Shown: positions 12,900 to 26,384, numbered from the stretch's first letter. The stretch: 64,000 bases of DNA from Stenopsyche tienmushanensis (GCA_008973525.1 WACJ01000289.1:359555-423554); one strand, 5' to 3'. The notes: generated from the sequence alone by a model not told the origin. Numbers and translations are program-made.

Positions 12900-15300
12900 A
12901 ATAATAACTACAATGCAGGCTGTTGTGATTTATTAAAGGTCAGTAGATTTATGGAATATTGTAAACTTGTTTACTTAAAATGAGTTTCATCACTATTTTG
13001 CTATGATCTCATATTCAGACGAATCATCTGAAATCAACATAATTTACAATTTATCATAGGAATTATAAAATCGTATAATGAATCAACCTTAATAAAAGGA
13101 TACTTGATCCTCATTTAACATTAATGTGACAGCTAAAAAGTTTATAATAAGGAATTTTCTATTGGCAAGCAAATCGTAATATTTTACCAGATATAGGATT
13201 AAATACTTTTCCGTTTAACATTATTTATTTGAAAATTTTCATTAATAATTTTGAACTGATTACCCATTCTACTAGCTTTTAGAGATTTATATTAATATCT
13301 GTTATCATAATTTTAGTTAATAAATCCGGTTAAAAATACTGTTAATATAAGTACATTAAGCTTTTCTTTTGCAGCGTAACCATTAGCATATTTTACATTA
13401 TTCAAATCTTAACGTAACTGTATCAAGCCCTCATTTTGAATGATATGGGCAAATTCCATATTGAGCTTTCCCTTTGAGGTATTTTTAGTCATCTAATGAG
13501 GTTCAATGAATATTTTTAATTTATAATATATTTTAATTTATACATGACAAAAAACATTAGGTTTCGTTCTTTCTATTACCCTAACCTTCTCGGAATAAGG
13601 AAATTTTCCTGCCATATGTACATCTTGTCACATATATTATTTATGGCTATTTAAATACAAATTAGTCATTATATTACTATATTCTAAAACTGAAAATGTG
13701 GCTAAGATATGTAGATGGCACTCTCGTTATTTAACCACATCAACAAGTTGAGCTTTAAAATTTCTTTTCTTTCCTCAAATCCAGGAACAAAACAGAACAA
13801 AAACTGTCATACAATATATTATTTTTTCAATACAGCATAAATACTTGAGAATCATTAATCAAAGAAATAATATTTAAATTTGTATGAGTTTTAACGTCCA
13901 TAGTATGTTTTGAACTTTGAACTCTATACTTGTGGGTTAATTAATATTGTATCCATTATAAGGCTCAAATGTTTATGGTTCAGCGTTAATTGGACATATA
14001 AAAAACGTTTTTTTGGGTCACTCGGTATGTTTTTGCATACATTAGAGGTATTTGAATGGCTTGTAAATTTTAATCGTGACATGATCTCAATAGACGATTA
14101 AAAGCCCATAATAATCGCATATTCAAAAGAGGAAAATTTTATGAACTATGCGATCCCCAACCACGGTGCATCTTTATTAGAATGATTTAGGGGGGGCCAA
14201 TGCATGATCATAAAGAGGATAAAGCCCAGGCTGTTATTTGGCACGAACGTTCATCCTTATTTACGATCTGAGCCAAAACAATACATTAATCATAATATTA
14301 ACTATAATCGATCACCGTGAGACCTATAATTAATTAAGTGTGTGATATTTAATAAATATATCAATAAGAACATTTTCTCACCATGATCTGGACGTCCTGT
14401 GGCTTGATCATTGGAATTATGGCTAATTTGTTTTTATCGATTTAATTTTAACGAGTAATTTATCAGCGATAAATTCATGTTTTTGTTTGAAAGGTCACAT
14501 TAAAATTAGCGTGAAATAATTAGTTTACTTAAAGTCGTATATCATGTTGGCAAATTATTGGTGTTTTTTTGCAATGGTTATGGATAAACAACTGCAAGAC
14601 GACAAGATAATTTATCTCCGATCTAGCTAAGTAAATATGCGGAAAATCGTTATTGTCTCAATGGTCTGAACTTCCATCATTGTCTCAAGACGCCGTGACC
14701 CAATTGATCAACCTCCATGAAAAAGTGAAAACAAAAAATCGATTCTCATTGCGAAAATCCCAAATTTCATCAAGTGATCAACTGTCTGTGACAGGTCACT
14801 CTCTTAAAAACGACTCTTTCGCCTCCTTAAATGCTCAAAATTCAAATCATATAATTCGTCGTAATTTTGAAATCTGCCGGAAGATCGACCGAAGAAATGT
14901 TGAGTAATGAACTTTAAAAATGCTCAGCAAATTTATGTACAAATTGGCCGAAGCGTATTGCATGTCGAGGTACATATTAAATATTACCCTCGGACAAACG
15001 AAGCCTTCGCCGACTTTCTCAAATCGGAGGCTGATCGCCTTCTGGGTGTAATGAATTACGGGTTGTATGAATGCCCTTTTTCTTTCGCCGAAATTTAAGG
15101 GCACAAATAAATATTTTTTAGACGTGTATCCTCAATAAAAAAACGCAGCGGTGTAATTTAATCTGAGAACGTCTGTATCTAGTTAAATGTACTGGGAATT
15201 CTTTGGGCAAAAGAAGAGACTTGTAATCATTTATTCTTTTAATACCCCAATTATTTAGAGAGAAACTCATTTAAATCGTACTTAACTTGGATTTACCAAT
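12900..15300. other. AT-rich stretch with one unrecognised higher-GC block
   Basis: Mostly AT-rich and featureless. The block 14,640-15,100 is less AT-rich and has adjoining short plus-strand frames (14,653-14,907 and 14,907-15,098), but they resemble no family I know and lack splice support. It lies just upstream of the mariner fragment and may be repeat-derived. Confidence 0.35.
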
Positions 15301-15484
15301 ACGTTGAAGGATATTTTTATATAGGACCCACCACCAGACCAAGTGTTACCAAATCGACAGCTTCCTACAATAGAAAATTGTTCACGGGAGCTGTCTAGTC
15401 TATGTATTTAAAATGTTCAAATTTAATTATGTGATATTTGATCAGCAAAGATTCTGTTTTTTATTTTTTATTTCGAACTTTCAG

Positions 15485-15715
15485 ATGTGTGGCTTCCTCG
15501 TGAACTGACTGACTCAAATAAACTTCAGCGTATTTCAACATGCGATCTTTTTCTCCATCGACATAATAGGCAACCTTTTTTGAAAAGACTTGTTGCTGGA
15601 GATGAAAGTTGGATACTCTATGACAATATCCAACGTAAACGATCTTGGACCAAGGGTAACTGTAGCTAAACCTGGCCACATCCAAAAAAAAGTTTTATAT
15701 ACATCAAGAAGATCA
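15485..15715 (+). pseudogene. Mariner transposase fragment (catalytic region), decayed
   Basis: The plus frame reads WLPRELTDSNKLQRISTCD, then LKRLVAGDESWILYDN, then QRKRSW. These match the mariner (IS630/Tc1/mariner superfamily) WVPHEL motif and the GDE(K/S)W..YDN block that holds the first catalytic Asp. After RSWTKG the frame shifts by one, and continues as VAKPGHIQKKVLYTS, matching the segment of mariner that leads to the second catalytic Asp. Terminal inverted repeats and the N-terminal DNA-binding region were not found, so this is an internal fragment. The transposase would cut and paste the element at TA sites; here it is broken. Confidence 0.85.
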
Positions 15716-15759
15716 TTATTTGTTCAATATAAAACGATAAATTCACATTCATAAAATAG

Positions 15760-17725
15760 TTTCTTTATGTTGATTAAAAAATTCATATCAATATCATGTA
15801 AATTGTCTCAAAAAAAACTATGGCATTTTACACTTTTAACACTTAATTTGACTGACAATGTTTGCATATTCCATATGAACATTTTCGTTCATAAAAATGA
15901 TGATCTTCAATAATGAAAAAAAAATTATTCTGATAGAGTTTGATTAAAAGGTTTGGTTTATTGGTTTATTACTGCAAAACTGTACTAACGTATGATATTT
16001 TTAAATTTGAAACCCTTGTCAATGTGATCAGCAATGGTCCCATAGAAAAAATTGCATGAAGCCAATTAAATAAAATAATACATGATTACAGTCAACTTTC
16101 AGTGTTTCTTTTATGGATTATTTTAATTATATCCGTAATTAAAAACTTATGGTGGATTAAATATTTAATTGAATATCAATAATTTTATGGAAAAACATTT
16201 CGATTTATGTGTTTTAGCATTAAGTTTCAAAGTCGTTTCCAATCATTTCCAATAAGCTATGTGTGAAGAGCTAAACTTAATATATTCATACATTAAAGTA
16301 ATTTGTTCTAATTCATATTTATATAAAAAGGCTTTTTTTTAAATCTAATCCATAAAAAAAACATTGAGTAGCAATTTAAAAATAATCTTACTAGCAGTTT
16401 CCATCTACTGCAATAAAAACGTGTTCTTTATGAATTGTAAAAAGTAGGATCATCTGTATTATGGTCGTCATTTATATGAATTCGATCATTGTTTAATCCA
16501 TTTATTGCGGCTTAATATCACCCACATGTTGATGAAATCTACAAACAAATGATGATAAAATTCATATATTATTTAGGTGGCACAATATTAGGGATTAGTA
16601 TCGAGATTCAAATTATTTTTGCAGTGAAAAACCTTGATCACCTTGATTTGAACTCTATATCATTTAAAAAATAAATAAATAGCAAATCTTAGATCGTATA
16701 AAAATGTTTGGTTTATATTTTAGTATGTCATATACTAAAATATAAACCAAACAAAATAAGCTATCATCATTAGTCCTTAACTGTTGAATTTATCTCACAG
16801 CTGGAAGATTATTATTTTATGACTTTATCAAAATTATTTTTAAACACAAATATGGTACATAATGAAATACTGATTTGGATTTCCAGAAAAACTTTGATGG
16901 TTATGGATTTATAGATACAATATTTTTAACGAAATACATTTGACATTTAATCCAGAAAATACTATCTTAACTATTACACTTTATATATATATTACGCTCA
17001 ACCACATATAAATTTAAGGATCGCACCCAATGAGTCAATGATAATAGCGCAATCAAAGCAATATTTTGGCATTTTCTTAAAATATTTTTAAAAATCATCC
17101 AATATTATTTTAAGTATGTTTAACACAATCCATGGTCAAAAGTTAATTTTTGACACAATTTACTTTGTTTCCCAAAAATAGTATGCTTGAAAACATATGA
17201 TGTCATGAATGCTATTTTCAGTGGAAAATTATATTCGTGCATGTTGAAAAATGTCATCGATGTCAAAATGAAACTCGGACAGTCGACAACACTGTGCTTA
17301 TTTATCGATAAGATGGTAAATCCTCGATAATGCACATCTGCTGTCATTTGGCTAAGCACAAGAGTCTCATTCTTGCGTGGAAAGTTGATTAACTCGTATC
17401 TACCAGAAAACGTTTACTACGACACAGTGAAATGACATACTCGATCCATTGATTTGATTTATCGCTGGAAGGATAATGATGATGATAAATATTACATTTA
17501 TTTACTTATAGTGTAAATATCATGCTGAAATTTGAAAAAAATATAGAAGAAACAACGAATCATTACAAAAACTGGTGTTAATTTATGTTCATTTTATCTA
17601 TATATTTGGTATATGCCACTGAAGAAATTGTTGATTTGTTTTTATATAGCACATTTTAGCTATAAACGGGCAAGAAATTGATTCTTATAATTATATACAA
17701 AATATAATTGTATTATATTTATTTA
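15760..17725. other. AT-rich intergenic stretch
   Basis: No gene or known mobile element was recognised. It contains the perfect inverted repeat listed separately at 16,706-16,752. Confidence 0.5.
16706..16752. repeat. Perfect 21-bp inverted repeat with 5-nt loop
   Basis: The left arm (16,706-16,726, starting GTTTGGTTTATATTTTAG) and right arm (16,732-16,752) are exact reverse complements, with GTCAT between them. It could form a cruciform or an RNA hairpin. No matching copy was seen elsewhere in the window. Confidence 0.95.
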
Positions 17726-17727
17726 TC

Positions 17728-18631
17728 AGGTCAGTCCAAAAGTTCGTGCGCATTTTTGGGATATTTTTAAATAGTGTAAATAAAACACAATTTAACATTT
17801 TAATCAATAATATACTTTCTTCTAATATCTACAGTTTCTCGCCATCTTTACAGGTAGATTTTTTATTCCATTGCTGTAGAAAGACACTGGTTTTTATGCA
17901 AAAAAAAGCTGTTTAGAATTTAACTTTTTCTAATGATCTAAAAATGTCTCTTTTTGAATTGCGATAAAAAGGAAGTACAGATGTTTATTCATTGCTGGCA
18001 ATTGGATTCGGATAGCTCATGCGGTACCCACTTTCCAAGTTTGGATACTTTCTTAATCTCATTTAACCTTTCCCTTACGATGCTATGTATTTAGTACGCC
18101 ATATAACAAACCCCGTATTTATTATATTTCATATCGATATTCGATAATATATATATCAATATAGATAGTATACATATCGATATAGATAGTACTATTATAT
18201 TATCCACTGTTAATTATGGCTTTGACTCCATATTTTTTTTAAGAACTTCGCTATCAAAATTACCAGAGCATCCTGATCGGGATTCATCAAAAATACTGCT
18301 TTTCCCAACTTAATTTTTTTTTAAACCATTTCTAGGCAGTCTTTACCCTAACAGTATGTTCATCATGGACACTATTAATTTTTATCGCTGCATATCCGGC
18401 AGATTCTTCACACGAAAATAAATCAAAATATAAAATAGTATTGATTATCGATATTCATTTTCTATGGGTACTAATATGCTTCCGATGTTTATGAAAATTG
18501 GTGACAGACTGACTAATACATTAATCAAGCGAAGACAAGTTTGTAAAGGCTCAAAATGTAATTTTAAATTGTGTTTTATTTACACTATTTAAAAATTACC
18601 CAAAAATGCGCACGAACTTTTGGACTGACCT
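17728..18631 (-). mobile_element. Mariner-like element with long terminal inverted repeats, internally decayed
   Basis: The ends AGGTCAGTCCAAAAGTTCGT (left) and its complement (right) are inverted repeats, near-identical over about 65-70 bp. The minus strand carries transposase remnants in the right order: an HTH piece (AAIKINSVHDEHTV, near 18,400-18,330), the linker ESRSG then NFDSEVLKKNMESK (near 18,290-18,225), and KLGKWVPHELSESN (near 18,040-17,995). Stops and frameshifts break it and the catalytic core is largely missing. At 904 bp it is shorter than a typical 1.3-kb mariner. Its middle has a segment related to MITE family A (18,066-18,150), so it was also a target for insertion. Confidence 0.88.
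18066..18150 (+). repeat. MITE family A, partial copy inside the mariner element
   Basis: Matches the left and central parts of the family seen at 41,109, 46,596 and 57,838 (TTAACCTTTCCCTTACGATG, then TGTATTTAGTACGCCATAT, then ATTTCATATCGATATTC). The right third is replaced by AT-rich tandem sequence containing two GATATAGATAGTA-like units (to about 18,195). Confidence 0.7.
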
Positions 18632-20390
18632 AAATAAAGATTTATTTGAACTTTAAATTACCCTTATGTTTGCAATAAAATTAATATTCATATCATAATT
18701 CAATATTTAAATAAGATTCAAATGATGAATAAAAGTCCATATCATATCAATATTTTTATCTTTAGATGGGATTTTAAATTCCCATAATTGAAATAGTACT
18801 TAAAATATTTAATTTTCATTAGGGGTTCTAGGCATTATTTTTATATTTCGGTTTACTTCGTTAACGTTAATTAATTAGTTAGTTAACGTACTTATTTAAT
18901 TAATTTATAAAAAATCCTTTTTCCCAGTCTAGTTACATAGCAAATATATAGAAAAGGATAAGCTTAACAAAATACAATTATTTATTATTGAAAACTGGAA
19001 TTTGGAAGCTGGAACTGATAAAACCAATATTTTCAAATCGGTTCAATTCCGGCTTTCATTTTTGCAAAAATGCCGATTTTACTTGTCATCGGTTTTCAGT
19101 TCAGTTCCGATTTGAAGCCCTGAAATTTACGTTGATCGGATCCGATATCGTTCAATAAGTTCCATTTTACTTTATGCTGTGCACCAATTTTGAGTTATTT
19201 AAATGACCTTTGAAGTGAAATGATGTCCATTCATAAATCATTTTTTTTCTTGTGTTATTCCCGTAAATTTATCTGCTTTTTAGACATATCAATATATCAC
19301 AAATTATTTAAAACGTTTTAAAAATAATTAAAAATTCGCATTAATTATGCATTCTAGCGAGGACTTGTCTTACAAGAAGCTGGCTCGACGACGCTCTAGG
19401 AGCTGATTTATTTAGCACAATGGCATGACGATGCCAGGCTGTCTAACGCTATCATAACCGAAAAAAAGCCTAGTTTGAGCTAGCATACTAAATGCGTGCA
19501 AAGTGCAAACCAATTAAGTTTTGTTTGAGTATACTTTTGTGTAAATTGATCACCACACATGCTGTTAGGTGGTTAGGTGGGAAGGTAGTATTGTCTGTCC
19601 GTTGACCTGGCCGGCCAATATTAATCGAAAAGCGGGCGGCCAGCGGCCCCATCTTCTCAGCCTCCAGGGCTGGCTTTCCATCAATTTCCCAAAACCATCA
19701 TTATAACTATCTAACGTCATTATAATAATTCATACTAAGAAGCAAAAAAAGATGCGGGCTTTGCTTTGAACGATGACTAAAGGCGCATCAAAGTCCTAAA
19801 CAAGCAATAAAGCTACCATTACAAGAACTCTTATGTAATTAAAGATACCAACATGATCTTCAAAGTATATTTATAAGCATGCTATAAATATGGAATTTAA
19901 ATTGAAAATTTGATAGCACGCATTATTTTACATAATGGAAATCAATTAAGTATCGCTTATAGCTATAACAGTGGTAATTTAAAGATTTTCATTTGCTGAC
20001 GATTTACATCTTTTTTACTTCTCTTACTAATAGGAATATAAATGTAAAAAATAATATTTTATACCACAAAATTGCATTTAAAACTTGTTGTTGCAAAATA
20101 CTTTTATAATGTAGTATAACAATGGTTACCATTGGTATTGTTATGTATTTATTTTGCATTTTTAATAAAATACGTTTATTCTTCTCTCAATTGTTCTTTG
20201 GATACCTCTGCATTGGCAGCTTTCATTACATTTCTTCATAGGGTCCTTATGACACGTGTTCAAAGTAAAAGTATGTGGAATTGTTTATTGCATACCCTGG
20301 AAGTGAGCTGATGGTCTCGCGATTCTCATATTATAAGCAGTTATAAGAGAGTTCATATACTCCGAGTTCAATTTTATGGCATCCCGATGA
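18632..20390. other. AT-rich stretch with one GC-richer block
   Basis: No gene recognised. The block at 19,555-19,690 is notably less AT-rich (with GACCTGGCCGGCCA and GCGGGCGGCCAGCGGCCCC) and may be a repeat fragment, but no second copy is in the window. Confidence 0.4.
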
Positions 20391-20404
20391 GAATATATAG
20401 GAAC

Positions 20405-20675
20405 TGATGTGGTGATAACCCTGGTACCTCATCCATTAAACGGCCAGGTGTGTCGGGAGTGCTTCTTTTTGCTCCTAGGTCCTTTCGATACCTGTTGGCA
20501 GCAGCGGCTATCGCCAGGACAAAGGTCTTCAATATACAAATTTACATACACAGCGTGTGACATTACCACGTTGCATTCACACGGCTTCAAAGAAACCAGT
20601 GTCATTTACGAGTCGCAAGAAATATACAACATTACGAGATGCAGAAATATCCTCTCGATCGAATGACACTCAGCT
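20405..20675 (+). other. Unrecognised GC-balanced open frames
   Basis: A roughly 260-bp block is open in more than one plus-strand frame (85 codons from 20,409) and has balanced base composition against AT-rich flanks. I recognise no domain in either strand. It may be a repeat-derived fragment; I do not claim a gene. Confidence 0.25.
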
Positions 20676-20699
20676 TATAAAAAAAAAGCGGACATAGGA

Positions 20700-23545
20700 G
20701 TCGATCGGTGGTGCTGGTACTTGGTTATACGATACCCTCGTCACGTAGACATATTTTTGGATATTTTTTAGACAATTTTTGGCAATATGAAAGATCAAAT
20801 AGAGCGATATTGAAGGCAATAATTTCCATTAGAAGATGCGTTCTTTATTCTTACTGACATTTATTGTGCTTTTATTAGTATGCATGCTATTTTAGAGGCT
20901 AACACTTTTTCAAAAGTAACAAAAATGACTGCACATTTATGTATAATGACTCAAATCGCGTCATAAATTAGAAATAATGTGAAGAAAAACTTTTGACATC
21001 ATTTTGGTACAGTCAATCAAATTTTATGCTGAAAACTTTCATCCCTCATATACAAGCGACAGAAAAATAAGTATGAAGCCCATACAAAATCATGACATGG
21101 GCTCCAAAATACTTTTTAAAAAAGCACTATAATACTAATTATTTGTTTATGTGTTTTCACATACATAACATAATATTTTTGTATGCAAATTTCATAAAAA
21201 AAATTTGCAAAAAACTTGCCTGTTTTTCTTAAGAAATTTGTGGCTAATATTTTTTTTTATGAGACCGTGCAAAATCCAAGGAATATAATTGGTCTGTAAT
21301 ATAGTTTATAATAAATATCTCTTTTAATAATAAGACCATTTTCAATTGTAATATTAACATTTTTTTACATCAATACACAGCCCTGGAAAATCCATATTTT
21401 CAAGTCATACGACGTTACTTATATGCCAAATAAAAAAAGTATTAGCTTTCATTGCATAACTTATGGTGTGCAAAATTTATTTAAATATTCTTAGAAAAGA
21501 CTACAATATGTTTATAATTTTATTCGTAAAACTTTAAAAAATAATTTCTCATCTATGCAAACATATTGAAATATAAAAGAATTTACCTGTTAATACCATA
21601 TGCAATCTCATAAATTTATATGAGCTCGGTGCCTTTTTACGCCGTTTTTATTTGTCTAATATATCGTGTAAATCAAAGTTCTCCGCAATATCTTGATCAG
21701 CAAAATTCGATATTTGAAATTCGAGAATATCAAATATGAATTGTTATGAATCGACGCAAAAATTCGAATTTATTATTGTGAATATCGCCAAACATTTATG
21801 CCATTGTGAGCAAACACAGCACTCATCTTGCGCACAATTTTCTCGTATTAAAATTTTCAGTCAATATGCAATTGAAAAAATATGAACAAATTGTAATATT
21901 CGACGGTAGTCAATGGCTTAAATAACGATCTGAAAAGATCATCGCCTTTTAAAGTATTTTGTCTGCTCTTGTGTAAATTTCTCATAATCTATTTTCTTTT
22001 AACCAAATACAGCATACAAAAACTCATTTAAAACACACATGGCTATAACTTTTGACATTATTTTAAGTCGCGTTTTAATTAATTATAGACGTCATAGCTT
22101 TGTTTCATAGTTGTGACCGCTATGTCGTAAAAAAATCAATTGTTTCTAATAGAACGTCCAAATTTCATGCTTTAATTTGCAGGACCGGTTTGGGCGGTAA
22201 CAATTGACACAGATATTGTGCTAATCAGCTTATTCAAGACAAATCGTCACTCCGAATCCATATAATTACACTTTGAAACGTCGACGATGAAATGCCATCG
22301 TCATTGATGACAAATACTTAAATTTTCAGCATTTTATTATAATAAAGTCACTGAACACATTAACAATATATTTCAGTTCAGCAAATATGGTGAGATGGGT
22401 CTATTTTATGAGAAAATGAATCACTTTTTGGTGTCCATAAATCTTGAAAGCAAAATATCTTAGACCATCTATAGTCCTCTAATAAATCACTAAGAGATAA
22501 AATCTCACGATTTTAATGCATTTTTCTGCTAATTTTACACCTAAGTGTTTGTCATATGCTTTAAATATCAACGTGCGTCTTTTATCAATTTTTGATAAAC
22601 AAAATAATAAAATCATATCCAAAATAATTTGTTAACATAATTAAAAGTAGCAGATTAGACAATACCATGCAGGAATTATGAATATAATCGGTGTTGGTGA
22701 GAATGCATAATCTCAATTAGAATGATATGGGATGGGCTGTTATTAGCACCATCAACGAAGCCTCCATTAAAAGACGTCAATAAACATGTTAATAAAATGT
22801 GAGAATTTCATCACCAAATTAAAGCCTTAAAATATATTTATGCAAAATGTTGTGGAATATTTTGTCGTTGGTCATGAATACTCTGCTATATGAATTGGGA
22901 AGATTTCCAGAGCATGTCGAGTGTTTCAATTTATATTATCAAATTATTAAATGATGTTTGTATATATTATGCAACCGACCAGATCTCTTTGATTCTATTT
23001 GCCGACAACAGTCGTAAACGTGCGAACGGTTCTTTGCACAAAGATAAAACCACCAAAAGATGGAGCATCAGAGTCGTAATGCTGTTTCAAAAGACTCTTT
23101 GCCAATCGCCAAAATTATACTGAAGAAGTGTCCCTGCTAGACCGTGACAGAATTTAATGAAGCGACTCTGGAAGTTTTCCACGAATCCATCGTCATTATC
23201 AATTGAATCCTTATTAGAAGAGGTTGTCGCCACGCGTCCGACTTTCAAGTACCCTTCTATTATTCTTGACTGACCATTCGAAATTTTTATGGGGTTTTTT
23301 GCATATTCAAAAGCTCCATTCCAATCTTACAGTTTAGATGACAAAATAAATCTTTGTATTTTAATAGCCGAACCTCAAATTTCAGACTTTAAAGGCAGCC
23401 TCTTACCTGTAAATCTAAACGAGCTAAACCCTTAGAATAAGCTATTTTGTTCAATATGTGATATTTCGACACAAATAAGCAAACACATTTGGATTAGCAG
23501 ACCAAGAGGAACCCAAAACGAATTGTTTGTTTTTAATATTTTTTA
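20700..23545. other. AT-rich intergenic stretch, nothing recognised
   Basis: Only short low-complexity frames. A short frame at 22,890-23,123 and the sequence after it look mildly protein-like but match no family I know. Confidence 0.45.
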
Positions 23546-23552
23546 TAAAATA

Positions 23553-25740
23553 CTAGCTGGTACCCGGCGCGTTGCTGCCACAGAAGAAATAGTTCTAAAA
23601 ATACCATTTGAAATTTGAAATAGTTATCTTGTTTAATTAGCAATGATATAAATAATGACATTTTTTCCGGCAATGAATACATTTATTGATATTGAATGAT
23701 ATATAAAGAAAAAAATATTAAAAGCATATATTTTGCTTACTTAATTGTTCTGCTAAGTGCTTTAGGGTAGACAATAGTTTTGGTTTTTCCGTCTTTAGCA
23801 AATACAAATAAATTTCTCGGCTGTCCAACGTGGATTTTCTAGATTCTTCCGCACACTTGAAGTGCCTTGTTGATGGTCATTGAGAATGCAAGCCCAACGG
23901 GGAGCTGCAGTCGTCTCTTATCAAATGGCACGTCGGTGGGAATGAGCACATCTTCTCCTTTCGACTTTCCATTAAGAATATATAGTTGTCTCGATGATAT
24001 TCGGCATCAGTTTCTTCATAGTGAGTCTTATTCCAATTTGAACGGTGGCACATCAGGAAGATCTGACGAATTTAAAAACTCGATTGGATAGTTTGGTCTG
24101 CATTCATGGCGGTATCAATCGATTTGTAGGTAACAGAATCGTTTGCAATTTGTTATTGTATTGTGTGGTTGATTGTATTGACGTCGGTGTTTTCTGCTGC
24201 CAAAATAGCATGTTCGCAAAGCCAATAATGATTTTTATAATTACTAAAAATCTGCGGAAAAACTTTCTGAATGAGTAAATCGATGGATGGCACAACAACG
24301 CAAAAGTTCGATGGAAATCAAATAAACTTGGTAGCATCAATATGCACTTTTCATTCACCAATGTTCAATAGTCGTTTTAAAAATGTGGCTGCCGACGCAT
24401 CACGCTACAAATGTACGCGCATATTTGTCTTTAATGTCAGTTTTCGCACGTCTCTCCAAAGATGCGATGCTTTGAGGCAAGCATCAGCTGGTGTCGATGA
24501 AAGCATCACTGGAAGAGGTTGTCGAAAGTCGCCACATAATAAAATTAGAGCGCCACCAAACGGTTTTGCATTTGATCGTAAGTCTTTAAGAGTTCGATCA
24601 AGCATTGCATTCGTCCCAGATAATCCCCTTGCAAATTTTCAAAACTTTAGCTATGTCAGAAACTTTAGGAATGTTATATGTCGGAGTTTCCAATAAATGC
24701 ATATCTAATGGCAATTTGAGTGCCGAACGCGCTGTTCGTCCACCATCTAATATTGTTGCCACAATACCTAATGAAGCAAGAGCTAAAGCAATTATATTTT
24801 GAGATCGAATGTGAGCCAATAGTAAACTGATGAGAAACGTTTTTCCAGTACCACCAGGCGCATCAAGGAAGAACAGACCACCTCTGCCATTTGTAATTGT
24901 ATCGTAGGTCAATTTTTGTTCCGCAAGCAAAAGTTGTTCGTTTGCTTCGACAAATGCATCCAAATAATTAGCATTGTACTGCTGTTCAAGTGCAGAACGA
25001 ATTCTTGTTGAATGAATTCTTTGATGTTGATGGTTAAGCAAATGTCTTCGATTTAGATCAGAGCTTGATTGAAAATATTGTCCGAAAACTCAATTGAACT
25101 GTCATTGCTAACGGTGTGTAAAATGTCTTCGCTCAAATCCTCTCTGAATTTTTACCACAAATGTTTCGGATTGGATGACGGATATGTGATTAAAATGATG
25201 GCGAGTAATGTTCGAATTTCCGTTCGACCTTTCTCAATGAAGTATGACATTTGACATTAACCAACAGCATTCTTAAATAGTAACACTCGGCTTTATTTGG
25301 ATGTAATGTGTAAATACGGCCCAATGCATCAGATGAATACAGATTTTGATAGCCTTCATCACGCATCCCTTGCTTACGTCGTTGAAAATTCTCGGATGTA
25401 GTATTTCATGTATAATAGTTAGGAACTTGTGCGTACCATAATGTCTCTGCAAATACATCTTCTTCACACAGCGCAAGTGTTGGTTCAGCAGCAACATTTC
25501 TTGCAGTGTCTGCCTTTGTCCATTTTCGAGATGAACACTGAGATGAACAACATTCGGATTGCTTCTGTGAATTAGGAAGCTCAAAATAGGCCAAAGAGCC
25601 TCGTCACTGCTGATATATCTACCTGTTTGAAATTGAGTTTGAACTCGATCGTTGCGCGCATCAAGTCTTTCAATACTGACTACTGCCATATCACTGCCTA
25701 TTTGCATGTACAATTTGCACGACAATATCCGACGTTGGTA
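23553..25740 (-). mobile_element. Truncated, decayed Helitron
   Basis: The minus strand carries the C-terminal half of a Helitron Rep-helicase protein. On the minus strand the 3' end reads GCGCCGGGTACCAGCTAG, followed by T, with the CTAG at 23,556-23,553; this fits the CTRR-type Helitron terminus. The HUH replication-initiator (Rep) half is missing: homology starts near 25,740 with KLYMQIGSDMAVV and no 5' terminus was found. The helicase is split among several frames (see the pseudogene entry). Helitrons move by rolling-circle replication; this copy cannot code for a working protein. Confidence 0.85.
23760..25725 (-). pseudogene. Pif1-like Helitron helicase, broken by frameshifts
   Basis: Fragments in order on the minus strand: pre-helicase region TGRYISSDEALWPILSFLIH and VVHLSVHLENGQR (25,640-25,520); TLALCEEDVFAETLWYAQVP (frame-shifted, about 25,490-25,430); LYSSDALGRIYTLHPNKAEC (about 25,350-25,285); the Walker A motif in APGGTGKTFL (about 24,865-24,835); Walker B IIWDEC (about 24,620); motif III GDFRQPLPV (about 24,530); then YPIEFLNSSDLP (about 24,090), GEDVLIP and LQLPVGLAFSMTINKA (about 23,965-23,870). 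A small deletion with frameshift near 24,600 removes roughly ten residues expected between the Walker B segment and LDRTLKDLR. Stops and gaps elsewhere make it a pseudogene. The order and motifs are those of Helitron-encoded SF1B helicases, not the cellular PIF1 gene. Confidence 0.9.
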
Positions 25741-26384
25741 TGAGCTTTGAATGTTTTCGATGAAAAAGAAGATCCATATATTGTTGATTTCAACGTCAAC
25801 ATATTGTTATTAAATAAAATAATTATTCATCTGTTTCTTGTTTTTATTTTTTAAATTAAATTTAAATTCAAATCTGGTTAGGTTAGGTTTGTTTGTTTTC
25901 ATTGTGTCGAAATGAAGGCGTTTTCAATTTACCAATAAATTTGTCCCCCGTTAACAGGATTTAACCTTTATCCATTTTACACTGGGATACAAACTGTAAT
26001 CGTAATGAATATCATATTGAAATGCAGCAATATTCAAATGAACATGTACTTTCGATTCTCGTTGCACGTTGGTCGTCTGATTTTGATCGGATAACACTCA
26101 AACGTATTTTTTCGATTGTTACGTACGTGAATAAGCGATGAATGAAATGAAGCATTTTAAAAGTGCTTGCGATAAATAATTTGGATATAATTGACTCACG
26201 CCGATGGATAACCTGCAAATGACATTGACGTTTGACGTATGTGTTGTATGTGACGACGACACGACGCCTCCTACTGCAACTTGTAGGTACTATATACCTA
26301 TAGCCTTAGCAACGCATAATCTCAAACACGTCAGAATCAACAACTTTCACACATTAAGTTTTGAATTAAAAATCTACTGTCAGT

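Noticed and set aside
24271..24696. A 141-codon plus frame over the Helitron
   Set aside because: It is the antisense shadow of the minus-strand helicase, which has clear Walker A, Walker B and GDFRQ motifs.
25860..25895. TTAGG-like telomeric repeats (GGTTAGGTTAGG)
   Set aside because: Only about two units in unrelated AT-rich DNA, too short for a telomeric or interstitial telomere array.
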